Of a stretch of 64,000 nt of DNA, positions 35,675 through 44,414 are shown one piece after another. Source of the DNA: an uncultured Paracoccaceae bacterium (lineage in GTDB: Bacteria > Pseudomonadota > Alphaproteobacteria > Rhodobacterales > Rhodobacteraceae); contig CAJXSD010000010.1 in NCBI GenBank assembly GCA_913060475.1, positions 1 through 64,000 of the forward strand. Reading direction: 5' to 3'. Numbering within the stretch: position 1 is the stretch's first letter; each line of letters opens with the position of its first letter. A model generated the notes under the pieces. That model worked only from the letters and a program-made list of their open reading frames with translations, searched no databases and had not been told where the DNA came from. Both the position numbers and the translations under genes were made by a program.

Positions 35675-36439
35675 ATGCAACCGGTTTGTCACACGCTAAA
35701 TAAAATAATGGATGCGCAATCCATTGATGCGCTGTGGCAAGAATGGCTGCGATCTATGATCGAGGATTATGGGTTTGACCGAATGTTGTATGGATCTACG
35801 CGCTTTGCCACGTCCCAGGCGTTGGGAAATGTCGGCGATTATCTGATGCTGACGAACTATTGCCACGACTATATCCGTGAATTTGTCGAGAGTGAGTTAT
35901 ACCTTCACGGACCAATGTTGAAATGGGCTATGGAAAATACTGGTGCATGTAGCTGGGCCTATATTGCGCAATTCCTAATGGATGCGGACGTTAGCCCGAA
36001 AACCCAAGCCGTATTAGATTTAAACCGGAAATTTGGCGTGGTGTCAGGATATACCATCAGTTTCCAGCCAGAAAACGAACGCTCACGCAGTGCCATTTCA
36101 TTGGCCATGAACCAAAATAAATCCCAGGCGCAGGTGGATGCGATTTGGTCGGAACATGGGGATGATATTTTGCTGATCAACAAGGCTGCCCACACAAAAT
36201 CGCTCACCCTGCCCCACACGACCGTATCAGGAAAACGGTTGACCGCGCGCCAACGCGAAGTTTTATCCTGGGTCAGTGATGGGAAAACAATCCAAGATAT
36301 CGCAAAGATTCTGAACGTGTCAGCGCCAACGGTTGAAAAACACCTGCGCCTAGCACGTGAAACCCTGGGCGTGGAAACCACAGCACAGGCAATATTGCGG
36401 CTTGCGCTGCAGAATCAAATCTTTGTTTACAAAGCGTGA
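35675..36439 (+). CDS. LuxR family regulator without nearby luxI (LuxR solo)
   Basis: A 254-residue protein with an N-terminal autoinducer-binding-type domain (about 15-165) and a C-terminal LuxR helix-turn-helix (about 187-250, LTARQREVLSWVSDGKTIQDIAKIL). In the ligand region the usual W57, Y61 and D70 of TraR numbering appear as Tyr, Phe and Gly in NYCHDYIREF and LHGPM, while the later Trp (CSWAYI) is kept. No synthase gene is in the window. It may bind another ligand, perhaps linked to the flavoenzyme gene upstream. Start at ATG 35675 after GAGGACGCC. Confidence 0.88.
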   Translation: MQPVCHTLNKIMDAQSIDALWQEWLRSMIEDYGFDRMLYGSTRFATSQALGNVGDYLMLTNYCHDYIREFVESELYLHGPMLKWAMENTGACSWAYIAQFLMDADVSPKTQAVLDLNRKFGVVSGYTISFQPENERSRSAISLAMNQNKSQAQVDAIWSEHGDDILLINKAAHTKSLTLPHTTVSGKRLTARQREVLSWVSDGKTIQDIAKILNVSAPTVEKHLRLARETLGVETTAQAILRLALQNQIFVYKA

Positions 36440-36510
36440 TCGAAAAAAAATGACCAAAAGGTAAGTTTTTCCTTACTTTTCTCACTTTAAGAAAAAAGCT
36501 ACCTTTAACC

Positions 36511-36635
36511 TGTTCGGTGAGTAATGGCTAAGCCATTCGAACATAGGTGGTAATTCCATGCGTATTTCTTGGCTCTGCCACCTTTGCAATTCGTATCTTG
36601 TTTGACTTCATCCCCATCAAACGAAAACGAGATAC
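36511..36635 (+). ncRNA. Candidate structured RNA: three tandem hairpins
   Basis: Three consecutive inverted repeats: TGTTCG and AATGGC (36511-36528) with GCCATT and CGAACA (36532-36543); AGGTGG (36545-36550) with CCACCT (36578-36583), also holding CCA/TGG; and GTATCT with GTTTGA (36593-36605) against TCAAAC and AGATAC (36617-36635). They are followed by a fourth hairpin that ends tsf. ACCT at 36501 can also pair with AGGT at 36545, giving an alternative fold. The strand is assumed to be plus (3' side of the LuxR gene); no convincing promoter was found. No known RNA family recognised. Confidence 0.45.
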
Positions 36636-36668
36636 AAAAAAGGCGGCGTAGGCGATACGCCGCCTTTT
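36635..36668 (-). terminator. Rho-independent terminator of tsf
   Basis: A 13-bp stem AAAAGGCGGCGTA (36638-36650) / TACGCCGCCTTTT (36656-36668) with loop GGCGA. Read on the minus strand it is followed by a T-run, as expected 18 bases past the tsf stop. It may also stop transcription coming from the plus strand, since that side ends in TTTT. Confidence 0.9.
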
Positions 36669-36685
36669 GATTTATAGATAATCGC

Positions 36686-37561
36686 TTAGCCTTGCGCCGC
36701 TTTTGCGACCTCAGCTGCGAAATCTTCTTGTTTCTTTTCAATGCCTTCGCCAACAGCCAGACGCACGAAACCTGCGATTTCGACGCCCGCTTCTTTGGCG
36801 GCCTGTTCAACGGTCAGGTCAGGGTTGATTACGAATGCTTGACCCAGCAATGTGACTTCGCCCAGGAATTTCTTCATGCGGCCTTCGATCATTTTTTCGA
36901 TCACGGCTTCTGGCTTGCCAGATTCGCGCGCTTGGTCGACCAAGATCGCCTTTTCACGTTCAACGAAGGCGGCGTCCAGTTCGTCAGCGTTCAACGCGGC
37001 AGGGTTTGCAGCGGCGATGTGCATTGCAACCTGGCGGCCGAATTCTGGGTTTGACCCCTTTAGCGCGACCATAACACCGATTTGGCCCATGTCTGTTGCG
37101 GCTGCGTTGTGGACATATGTGGCCACTTCGTCGCCTTGGATGGATGCCATCCGGCGCAATGTCATGTTTTCGCCGATTGTCGCGATTTTGTCGGTCAGAA
37201 CGTCTTTGGCGGCTTTGCCATCGATGGATGCTTCTGCCAGTTCTTCGACGGTTGACACGCCCAAACCTGCCTTTGCGAATGACGCAACCATGGCTTGGAA
37301 ATCAGCGTTTTTCGCAACAAAGTCTGTTTCCGAGTTGATTTCAACGGCAACACCTTTGCCACCATCAACCGCAACCGCGACCAAACCTTCGGCCGCAACG
37401 CGGTCAGATTTTTTCGCAGCTTTCGCCAAACCTTTGGTGCGCAGCCAGTCGATTGCCGCTTCGAAATCACCGTCGGTCTCTGTCAACGCTTTTTTCGCGT
37501 CCATCATACCTGCGCCAGTTGTTTCGCGCAGTTCTTTCACCATTGCAGCTGTAATTGCCAT
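36686..37561 (-). CDS. tsf: Translation elongation factor Ts
   Basis: EF-Ts (291 residues) is the nucleotide exchange factor of EF-Tu. The N-terminal UBA-like domain contains [19 protein letters not shown] (about 9-27), and the core begins TDFVAKN near 79-85. Length is normal. It follows rpsB on the same strand with a gap of 78 bases, the usual rpsB-tsf pair, and is ended by a strong terminator. Confidence 0.98.
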   Translation of the reverse strand: MAITAAMVKELRETTGAGMMDAKKALTETDGDFEAAIDWLRTKGLAKAAKKSDRVAAEGLVAVAVDGGKGVAVEINSETDFVAKNADFQAMVASFAKAGLGVSTVEELAEASIDGKAAKDVLTDKIATIGENMTLRRMASIQGDEVATYVHNAAATDMGQIGVMVALKGSNPEFGRQVAMHIAAANPAALNADELDAAFVEREKAILVDQARESGKPEAVIEKMIEGRMKKFLGEVTLLGQAFVINPDLTVEQAAKEAGVEIAGFVRLAVGEGIEKKQEDFAAEVAKAAQG

Positions 37562-37639
37562 TGGTCAGATCCTTTTATTTACGTGACATAATCAGCGCAG
37601 GCATTACCTGCGCTGTGTAATAGTTTTGCAAAGGCCGGA

Positions 37640-38416
37640 TTAGGCGTCTGCTGCGTCTGATGCGGTCTCCAGCGCTTCTTCTGCGGGCAGCTCTTCCATT
37701 GCGCCCAGATCAACGCCGGCGGCGCCCAACTGTGCGGACATGCCGTCCAATGCGGCGCGGCTGACCAGATCACAATACAATGCGATTGCGCGGGCCGCGT
37801 CGTCGTTGCCTGGAATGATATAGTCGATGCCATCTGGCGAACAGTTTGTATCAACAACCGCAACAACGGGGATGCCCAGTTTGTTTGCTTCTGCAATGGC
37901 CAGCGCTTCTTTCTTCACGTCGATGACGAACAGCAGATCAGGCACGCCGCCCATTTCCGCGATACCGCCCAAGGACGCTTGCAATTTTTCGCATTCGCGC
38001 TCTAGGTTCAGGCGCTCTTTCTTGGTCAGACCATCGGCACCGGTTTGCAGTTTCTCGGTGGACACTTTCATACGCTGAATAGACTGGGATACTGTGTTCC
38101 AGTTTGTCAGCGTGCCACCCAACCAGCGGTGGTTCATGTAGTACTGGGCGCATTTTTCCGCGGCTTCTGCGACAGGGGCTGCAGCCTGACGTTTGGTGCC
38201 AACGAACAACACGCGGCCACCTTTGGCAACGGTTTCACGAACAACGTTCAACGCCTGATCCAGCATAGGAACAGTTTGTGTCAGGTCCATGATGTGGATG
38301 CCGTTACGCGCACCATAGATGAAGGGTGCCATGCGTGGGTTCCAACGCTGTGTTTGGTGGCCAAAGTGTACGCCTGCCTCTAGCAATTGGCGCAAAGTGA
38401 ACTCTGGAAGAGCCAT
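37640..38416 (-). CDS. rpsB: 30S ribosomal protein S2
   Basis: S2 (258 residues) is complete: [17 protein letters not shown] near 11-27, the [13 protein letters not shown] segment near 93-105 and [12 protein letters not shown] near 158-169. An acidic, alanine-rich tail follows. It is the promoter-proximal gene of rpsB-tsf and has a structured leader upstream (38459-38515) that may mediate autoregulation by S2. Confidence 0.98.
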   Translation of the reverse strand: MALPEFTLRQLLEAGVHFGHQTQRWNPRMAPFIYGARNGIHIMDLTQTVPMLDQALNVVRETVAKGGRVLFVGTKRQAAAPVAEAAEKCAQYYMNHRWLGGTLTNWNTVSQSIQRMKVSTEKLQTGADGLTKKERLNLERECEKLQASLGGIAEMGGVPDLLFVIDVKKEALAIAEANKLGIPVVAVVDTNCSPDGIDYIIPGNDDAARAIALYCDLVSRAALDGMSAQLGAAGVDLGAMEELPAEEALETASDAADA

Positions 38417-38458
38417 AGTCTTATCCTTTCCGGTTTATGCCTTGGCGGGGGCGTGAAA

Positions 38459-38515
38459 GGGTTTCCTTCAACCGGTGGACGATATGGGGATGTCTGTCCC
38501 ATAGGCCCGAAACCC
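38459..38515 (-). promoter_or_regulatory. Candidate rpsB leader structure
   Basis: In the leader on the minus strand, GGGTTTC (38515-38509) can pair with GAAACCC (38465-38459), enclosing an inner hairpin TATGGG/CCCATA (38503-38498 with 38488-38483). The structure ends about 42 bases before the rpsB ATG. Leaders bound by S2 are known in other bacteria; this one is only an inference from pairing. Confidence 0.4.
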
Positions 38516-38584
38516 CGCCTGCGATTTCAGTACGGTCGCCTTAGCCCGTAATTTCCATATATGCAAGGGCTCAGCCATGTTTTT

Positions 38585-39730
38585 TTACAAAAACACCCGT
38601 TCCACGAACCAATAGGCCCCGATCAACGCAATCACACAGGACGCGGGCACCGCAATACGCGCCCGATACCATGGTTTACGCCCAAACCAAAGCCCCACAG
38701 CGGCAAAGGCTATGGCAATCACCGTCAGCTGGCCGATTTCGACACCGATGTTAAACCCGATCAAGGCCGGAATAAACTGACCCTGCGGCAGACCAAATTC
38801 GCCCAATACGGATGCAAACCCCAATCCATGCAGCAGGCCAAAGGCAAAAATAACCACGGGCCGCCATGTGTTCAGGCGGTTTGACAGGATGTTTTCCACC
38901 GCCACAAATACGATAGATGCCGCGATCAATGGTTCCACAATGGCCCCCGAAATCGTCACCCATCCCAACGCGCCCGCCGCCAATGTGATCGTATGCGCCA
39001 AGGTAAAGGCGCTGATTTGCCAAATCAACGCGCCCAAACCGGCCGACAGGAAAAACAAACCCAAAACGAACAGAATATGATCCAACCCCTTGGGCAAGAT
39101 ATGATCGAACCCCACCGGGATATAGCTGACAAATGTGTCCCACCCGCTGGCCGCACCGGCACCATTCTGGGTGATCGGATCACTGGGGGCGCCGTTTTGC
39201 AACAATTGGGTCAACCCGTTTTCCACCCCCATTTGACGCAGCACGATATCGCCATTCTGTGCGGCCCATTGAAATGTCACCGGTCCCTGCCCTGATGTCT
39301 GCGCCCCAATCGTGACATAGGTATAGCGTGCAATTTCTGTGTTTCCGACCGGATCGACCCGCACATCGGTCAGGGTCAATGGCAGGCGCTGGTTGTTTTG
39401 GCTTAGCACAATCTTTTGTTCAAACTCGGGCCAGCGTGCGGTGAATTGCGCGGCCAATGCGTCTGGGTCCATCCCGCGCAGATCGTCATAGTCGGCGGAT
39501 TTGTCCGATGCGTTCGTGTCAGTCACCTGGCTTAGGTCAATACCTGCGATGATCGCCTCGGATGTCATGCGGATATCCAGGGTTATCTGCTTGCCGTTTT
39601 GGTTGAAATCTGCGACTGCTGGGATAACCTCGTGGGATGTGGCCTGTCCGGCGCCCCACAGGATCAGAAATAGGAAACAAGTGATGAAATCTCTTAGTTT
39701 TTTGGTGAAATTTGCACAACTGTCTGTCAC
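38585..39730 (-). CDS. HupE/UreJ family protein
   Basis: About 381 residues. The N-terminal half is an exported domain after a signal-like segment (FITCFLFLILWGAGQATSHE), and the C-terminal half (about 175-378) has about six or seven membrane helices with HupE/UreJ-type motifs (FDHILPKGLDHILFVLGLF, ALAHT-like AFTLAHTITL, FGLLHGLGFA). The family is linked to nickel or cobalt uptake. A GTG at 39730 with AAGGATCC seven bases upstream is the better start; an ATG at 39769 is the alternative. Either start overlaps the divergent DUF4198 gene. Confidence 0.85.
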   Translation of the reverse strand: MTDSCANFTKKLRDFITCFLFLILWGAGQATSHEVIPAVADFNQNGKQITLDIRMTSEAIIAGIDLSQVTDTNASDKSADYDDLRGMDPDALAAQFTARWPEFEQKIVLSQNNQRLPLTLTDVRVDPVGNTEIARYTYVTIGAQTSGQGPVTFQWAAQNGDIVLRQMGVENGLTQLLQNGAPSDPITQNGAGAASGWDTFVSYIPVGFDHILPKGLDHILFVLGLFFLSAGLGALIWQISAFTLAHTITLAAGALGWVTISGAIVEPLIAASIVFVAVENILSNRLNTWRPVVIFAFGLLHGLGFASVLGEFGLPQGQFIPALIGFNIGVEIGQLTVIAIAFAAVGLWFGRKPWYRARIAVPASCVIALIGAYWFVERVFL

Positions 39731-40523
39731 GGTAGGATCCTTGTGTTTTGGGTTCGGCACGGTGGCCATGTCGCATGAACTATGGATTAATACGCCCGAA
39801 TTTCAACCCAAAACAGATCAATCCATCCCGATTGAGCTGCGAAATGGTGAAAATTTCCAAGGGATTAACCTATCCTACTTTGATAATCGCGTGGTTGAAC
39901 TGTTTTATGACCAGCGTGCCAAGACACCGGCCCAGTCCCGATCCGGCGATTTGCCTGCCATGACAATTCCCCCCCAGCCCGACGGTTTATTGCGGGCCGT
40001 CTATGTCAGCACGCCCCAGCGCATTTATTACACCGGCATGGACAAATTCGCAGCCTTTGCCCGCCACAAAGATTTCGAATGGGCGATCCAGGCGCATATC
40101 GATAACGCCTTTCCCACGATCCGGTTTGGCGAACGCTATACCCGATATTCCAAGGCCCTGATCGGCGTTGGATCGGCGCAGGGGCGCGATAAATCCTATG
40201 GTTTGGATGTGGAATTTACCGCATTGGACAACCCCTATACCGATGATTTGTCTGATGGTCTGCGCGTTGTGTTGCGGTATGAAAATGGCTTGCGCACGAA
40301 TGCGCAAGTCGAGGTGTTCGAACAGGACCCGCAGGGCGATGTGCGTGTCTTTACCACGCGTACCGATGATGCGGGCGTGGCGGTTATTGCGGTTCGTGCG
40401 GGGCATAAATACCTGTTGGATCATGTGGTGATACGCCCCCTGCCCCCAGAGGCGCGCACATCCCAAACAGACCCCGTTTGGGAAACCCTATGGGCGGCCT
40501 TGACATTTGAGGTCGCGCAATGA
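39684..40523 (+). CDS. DUF4198 domain protein, exported
   Basis: A 279-residue secreted protein: signal peptide from MKSLSFLVKFAQLS to about residue 28 (TVAMSHELW), then the DUF4198 region (SHELWINTPEF and the later DVRVFTTRTDDAGVAVIAV beta-sandwich-like part). DUF4198 proteins are often annotated as nickel-uptake-associated periplasmic proteins, which fits the HupE gene opposite. The ATG at 39684 has AGGAAACAA before it. The last four bases overlap psuK (ATGA-type), suggesting cotranscription. Confidence 0.82.
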   Translation: MKSLSFLVKFAQLSVTVGSLCFGFGTVAMSHELWINTPEFQPKTDQSIPIELRNGENFQGINLSYFDNRVVELFYDQRAKTPAQSRSGDLPAMTIPPQPDGLLRAVYVSTPQRIYYTGMDKFAAFARHKDFEWAIQAHIDNAFPTIRFGERYTRYSKALIGVGSAQGRDKSYGLDVEFTALDNPYTDDLSDGLRVVLRYENGLRTNAQVEVFEQDPQGDVRVFTTRTDDAGVAVIAVRAGHKYLLDHVVIRPLPPEARTSQTDPVWETLWAALTFEVAQ

Positions 40524-41416
40524 TGGGTCCAATCTGCATCGGGTCGGTTTTATGGGATATCATCGGTAAAACAGACCGCGCCATGAAACAGGGCCATGAT
40601 GTGCCTGGGCGCATCACCCGCATTCCCGGTGGCGTGGCCTATAATATCGCGCAAGAACTGGTGCGTCTTGGGCGGAGGCCGATTGTGCTGACATCTTTGG
40701 GCGATGACAGTGATGGGGCCGATTTGCTGTCCCATTGCCGCGGTCTGGGTATGCAAATGGACCACGCCCATGTATCGGCAGACCTGCGAACCGATAGCTA
40801 TATGGCGATTGAGGCTGCAAATGGTCTGGTCGCGGCCATTGCCGATGCGCATTCGCTGGAACAGGCGGGCGATTTGATTTTGCAACCGTTGTTTGACGGG
40901 CGTATGGGTTCGGTCGATCGGCCCTATCGGGGGATGGTTGTGATTGATGGCAACCTGACGTCCGATCTGTTGGCGCGGATCACGACATGGCCGCAATTCG
41001 CGCAGGCGGATGTGCGTATCGTGCCTGCCTCACCTGGCAAAGCAGACCGGTTGCAGCCGTTTTTTGCCATGCCCAACGCGGCGTTTTACGTCAACCGATA
41101 CGAGGCGGAAATCCTCTGTGATCAGAAATTCGCAAACGCGCAGGACGCAGCGGTGGGCCTGATTGATCGCGGTGCCGCCCGTGCCATTGTCACAGATGGC
41201 AGCGCGATGGTCTGTGACGCCGTGGCAGGCCAGCCCTGCGTCAGCGTCCCCGTGCCGGCGGTGGATCATGTGGTCCGCGTGACAGGTGCAGGCGACACAT
41301 TTCTGGCCGCACATATGCAAGCCGAATTAACAGGATATGATCGAACACAGGCCCTGACCCATGCCGCCGCCGCGGCCAGCGCCTATGTTTGCGGAAAGGA
41401 TACCTATGAATTTTGA
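40520..41416 (+). CDS. psuK: PfkB family sugar kinase, probable pseudouridine kinase
   Basis: A 298-residue ribokinase-family protein. The N-terminal GSVLWDIIGKTD and the GGVAYNIAQELVRLG segment bind sugar, and the C-terminal VTGAGDTFLAAH (about 254-265) holds the catalytic Asp. Its neighbour psuG indicates pseudouridine as substrate: PsuK phosphorylates pseudouridine and PsuG cleaves the C-C glycosidic bond. It overlaps psuG by 11 bases. Confidence 0.9.
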   Translation: MMGPICIGSVLWDIIGKTDRAMKQGHDVPGRITRIPGGVAYNIAQELVRLGRRPIVLTSLGDDSDGADLLSHCRGLGMQMDHAHVSADLRTDSYMAIEAANGLVAAIADAHSLEQAGDLILQPLFDGRMGSVDRPYRGMVVIDGNLTSDLLARITTWPQFAQADVRIVPASPGKADRLQPFFAMPNAAFYVNRYEAEILCDQKFANAQDAAVGLIDRGAARAIVTDGSAMVCDAVAGQPCVSVPVPAVDHVVRVTGAGDTFLAAHMQAELTGYDRTQALTHAAAAASAYVCGKDTYEF

Positions 41417-42314
41417 CATACACCCCGATGTCGCCAGTGCCCTGGACCAGGGAACCCCCGTTGTTGCATTGGAAAGCACAATTATCACCCATGGCATGCC
41501 ATGGCCGCAAAACTATGAAATGGCCCAGCGGGTTGAAACAGTTATTCGCGACAACGGCGCCTGCCCTGCGACAATTGCAGTGCTAAAGGGCGTGATCAAG
41601 ATTGGTCTGTCAGATGAGGACCTGCGCGATTTGGCGCAAACACCCGATGCACGCAAACTGTCACGCGCGGATTTGGCGGTCTGCGTTGTCCAACAGGCCA
41701 CCGGTGCCACCACCGTCGCGGCCACCATGATTTTGGCGCATCTGGCGGGGATCAAGGTCTTTGCCACCGGCGGGATCGGTGGGGTGCACCGTGGGGCGGA
41801 AACCAGCATGGACATTTCCGCCGATCTGCAGGAATTGGCACAAACCCCCGTGACGGTGGTCGCCGCGGGGGCCAAGGCGATTTTGGATATTCCCCGCACG
41901 CTTGAGGTATTGGAAACGCTGGGCGTGCCTGTCATTACCTATGGCCAAGATGATCTGCCCGCCTTTTGGTCGCGCACATCGGGCATCGCATCGCCCCTGC
42001 GCATGGATGATCCCACCGATATCGCGCGCGCGCACGACATGCGGGCCGAATTGGGCATTCCGGGGGGACAGTTGATTGCGAACCCTGTGCCGAGGGACGC
42101 GGAAATTCCCCAATCTGACATTGATCCCATCATCGCCCAAGCCCTGCAAGAGGCCGAGGCACAAGGCATTCAGGCCAAAGCGGTGACACCCTTTCTGCTA
42201 TCGCGTATCTTTGAACTGACCGAAGGAAAATCATTGGCGACCAACATCGCATTGGTGTTGAGTAATGCCCGTGTCGCGGCCCAAATTGCCGCCGGTTTTT
42301 CAAAACTTGGGTAA
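41406..42314 (+). CDS. psuG: Pseudouridine-5'-phosphate glycosidase
   Basis: PsuG (302 residues) cleaves pseudouridine 5'-phosphate to uracil and ribose 5-phosphate. Conserved segments: VALESTIITHGMPWPQN near 19-35, ATTVAATM near 102-109, and FATGGIGGVHRGAETSMDIS near 118-137, with the catalytic Lys in the VVAAGAKAILDI region (about 155). The ATG at 41406 after AAGGAT is used; an upstream start would lie inside psuK. Confidence 0.95.
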   Translation: MNFDIHPDVASALDQGTPVVALESTIITHGMPWPQNYEMAQRVETVIRDNGACPATIAVLKGVIKIGLSDEDLRDLAQTPDARKLSRADLAVCVVQQATGATTVAATMILAHLAGIKVFATGGIGGVHRGAETSMDISADLQELAQTPVTVVAAGAKAILDIPRTLEVLETLGVPVITYGQDDLPAFWSRTSGIASPLRMDDPTDIARAHDMRAELGIPGGQLIANPVPRDAEIPQSDIDPIIAQALQEAEAQGIQAKAVTPFLLSRIFELTEGKSLATNIALVLSNARVAAQIAAGFSKLG

Positions 42315-42394
42315 ATCTGTCTGTGGGGCGTGAATGATCCATTGCGTTGCACCGCCTGCATGCCTAAATATGGTCCACAGCAGCGGAGCATAAT

Positions 42395-43135
42395 ATGAGC
42401 AAAGACGACATCCCTCAGCCCCGCAAATCGCTTTTGGCGGGTTTGCGCAATAACTTTCTGACGGGCATCGTGGTGATCGCCCCCGTGGGCCTGACCGTTT
42501 GGTTGATCTGGACGGTCATTGGGTGGGTCGATGGATTTGTGTTGCCCTTTGTTCCGGCGAAATACCAGCCCGAGATTTTGTTACAAAACCTGTTGGGGCC
42601 GCAATATGATTTTAACATCCGCGGGCTGGGTGTGGTTTTTTTCCTGCTGTTTACAATGTTTGTGGGCTGGCTGGCCAAGGGGTGGATCGGTCGGTCGTTG
42701 ATCCGTTGGGGCGAACGGTTGGTGGACCGTATGCCGGTTGTCCGTTCCATTTATTCGGGTGTAAAACAAATCGCCGAAACCGTTTTCGCACAAAGCGATC
42801 GCAGCTTTGAAAAAGCCTGTCTGATCGAATATCCCCGCCGCGGCATTTGGGCCGTGGGATTTATTTCCACCACAGCCAAGGGCGAACTGGCCAAAAAAAC
42901 TGCCTCTGGTGAAACATTACTGTCGATCTTTGTGCCCACGACCCCAAACCCAACATCAGGGTTTTTGCTGTTTTTCCCCGCCTCAGATGTGATTGAGCTG
43001 GACATGTCCGTCGAAGACGCGGCCAAGCTGGTGATTTCTGCAGGATTGGTGTATCCACAAAAAACGAAAACAGGCCATGTGATTGCGAGTGCGGAACAAG
43101 ATGTACAAAGTATTGAGAAAACAAAAATTCACTAA
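42395..43135 (+). CDS. DUF502 family membrane protein
   Basis: A 246-residue inner-membrane protein with two N-terminal helices (about 20-40 with TGIVVIAPVGLTVWLIW, and 72-92 with GLGVVFFLLFTMFVGW) and a conserved cytoplasmic part (RMPVVRSIYSGVKQIAETVF, TTPNPTSGFLLFFP). Function of the family is not known. It is single, with its 3' end overlapping the start of the frameshifted outer-membrane gene by 35 bases. Confidence 0.9.
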   Translation: MSKDDIPQPRKSLLAGLRNNFLTGIVVIAPVGLTVWLIWTVIGWVDGFVLPFVPAKYQPEILLQNLLGPQYDFNIRGLGVVFFLLFTMFVGWLAKGWIGRSLIRWGERLVDRMPVVRSIYSGVKQIAETVFAQSDRSFEKACLIEYPRRGIWAVGFISTTAKGELAKKTASGETLLSIFVPTTPNPTSGFLLFFPASDVIELDMSVEDAAKLVISAGLVYPQKTKTGHVIASAEQDVQSIEKTKIH

Positions 43136-44397
43136 GATCATCGCAGCGCTAGTCCTGACCTGCTTGGCCCCTGCGGCGCAGGCTGATATCGCACAGGCGC
43201 GGGCGGCATTTTTGCAAAAAAAACTATGGTCAGGCGTTACAGCTGGCCGTTGCGGCACAGGCCGAGACCCCGTATGAGGCATCCTTGCTAATCGCGCGGG
43301 TGTTATTGGATGCAGGCCAACCCCAGGGGGCCGAAATCGCGGCACGCACTGCGATGAAACTGCAATCCGACAGCTTTGCCGCGCGGTTTTTGTTGGGCAC
43401 CAGCCTGCGCCATCAGGGCAAAAAAATCAGATCCGAATTCCATCTGCGCCGCGCGTTGGATTTGGCCAGTTCGGACCGTGAACGCAGGCTTGCACGCCAA
43501 GCAATGGGATATGTCCAAGCGACGCGGGATTGGGATGCAACGCTGACCCTAGGTATTGCGCCCACGACAAACGTGGGCAAGAAATCGGATTCGGATTATT
43601 TGGGGATCGCCATTCCGGGGTTGTTCAATAACACCCCAAATCAGGCGGAAACATCCTCGGACCGGGGTGTTTTTTATGGGCTAAGTGTGACGCGCAATAT
43701 CAAACTGGACCACGGCGGCGCCAAATTCACCCTGGGACAGGTCCGCCGTGATTACAGCGATGATGACTATGATTCAAAATCCAGCACCATCAGCGGGCTA
43801 TGGTATGGCAAACAGGTGAATGGACGCCAAAGCTATGTGCGCGTAGATCGCAACTGGGCTGAGTATTTCGGGGACCTATATTCGACAAATACCGCCATCA
43901 CAGTCGGCCAAAGTTTTGCATCCCTCGGCAATCGCAGCGGTTCGGTCTCTTTGACGCGGAATACCGAGGATTTAGCCGACAGCGACACGGTCAATAAATC
44001 GACGACATTGGTTGTAAAACATGATATTCTCCGGCGCCCGCGGTATGTGATCAGTGGTCAGGTGTCATTGGCGGATAAAACGTCGACCAATTCATTTAAC
44101 CATTCTTTCGCGACCGATTTCACCCTGTCGGGACGGTTTAACCCCAAAGGCACCGGTTGGCTGCTGAATGGATCCCTGACACGCGGGTTTGAAACCTGGG
44201 ACAATCGCAATCCGTTTTTTATCACAGACCGCAAAGATCAGGAATGGGTGGCCCGTGTGGGTGCGCAAAACCAAAACTTTAGCCTGTTTGGTTTGACCCC
44301 CACCCTAAGCCTGACCTATCAAAATCGCAACTCGACCGTTGATTTCTATGATTTGAAAAGCTCGGATTATTTCCTGGGCGTCACAAACGCGTTCTGA
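43101..44397 (+). pseudogene. Slam-like (DUF560) outer-membrane protein gene with frameshift in an A8 run
   Basis: The gene starts at ATG 43101 with a signal peptide (FTKIIAALVLTCLAPAAQA) and reads on to an A8 run at 43216-43223; in that frame it hits a stop at 43277. If one A is removed the frame continues as QKNYGQALQLAVAAQAE into a long frame to 44397, giving about 431 residues: TPR-like helices (about 35-140) and a C-terminal beta-barrel ending in Phe (YFLGVTNAF). The layout fits surface lipoprotein assembly modifiers. Cause may be a real mutation, a sequencing error or slippage at A8. Downstream sequence looks conserved and not decayed. Confidence 0.7.
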
Positions 44398-44414
44398 TCA
44401 CCAGTGGTGGCGCG

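Noticed and set aside
36458-36480. GTAAG-TTTTTC-CTTAC hairpin as terminator of the LuxR gene
   Set aside because: A five-base-pair stem followed by TTTTC is marginal, and a longer structured region follows it.
36558-36605. Short open frame starting ATG at 36558 in the hairpin region
   Set aside because: It encodes only 15 residues, has no ribosome-binding site of note and overlaps the predicted stems.
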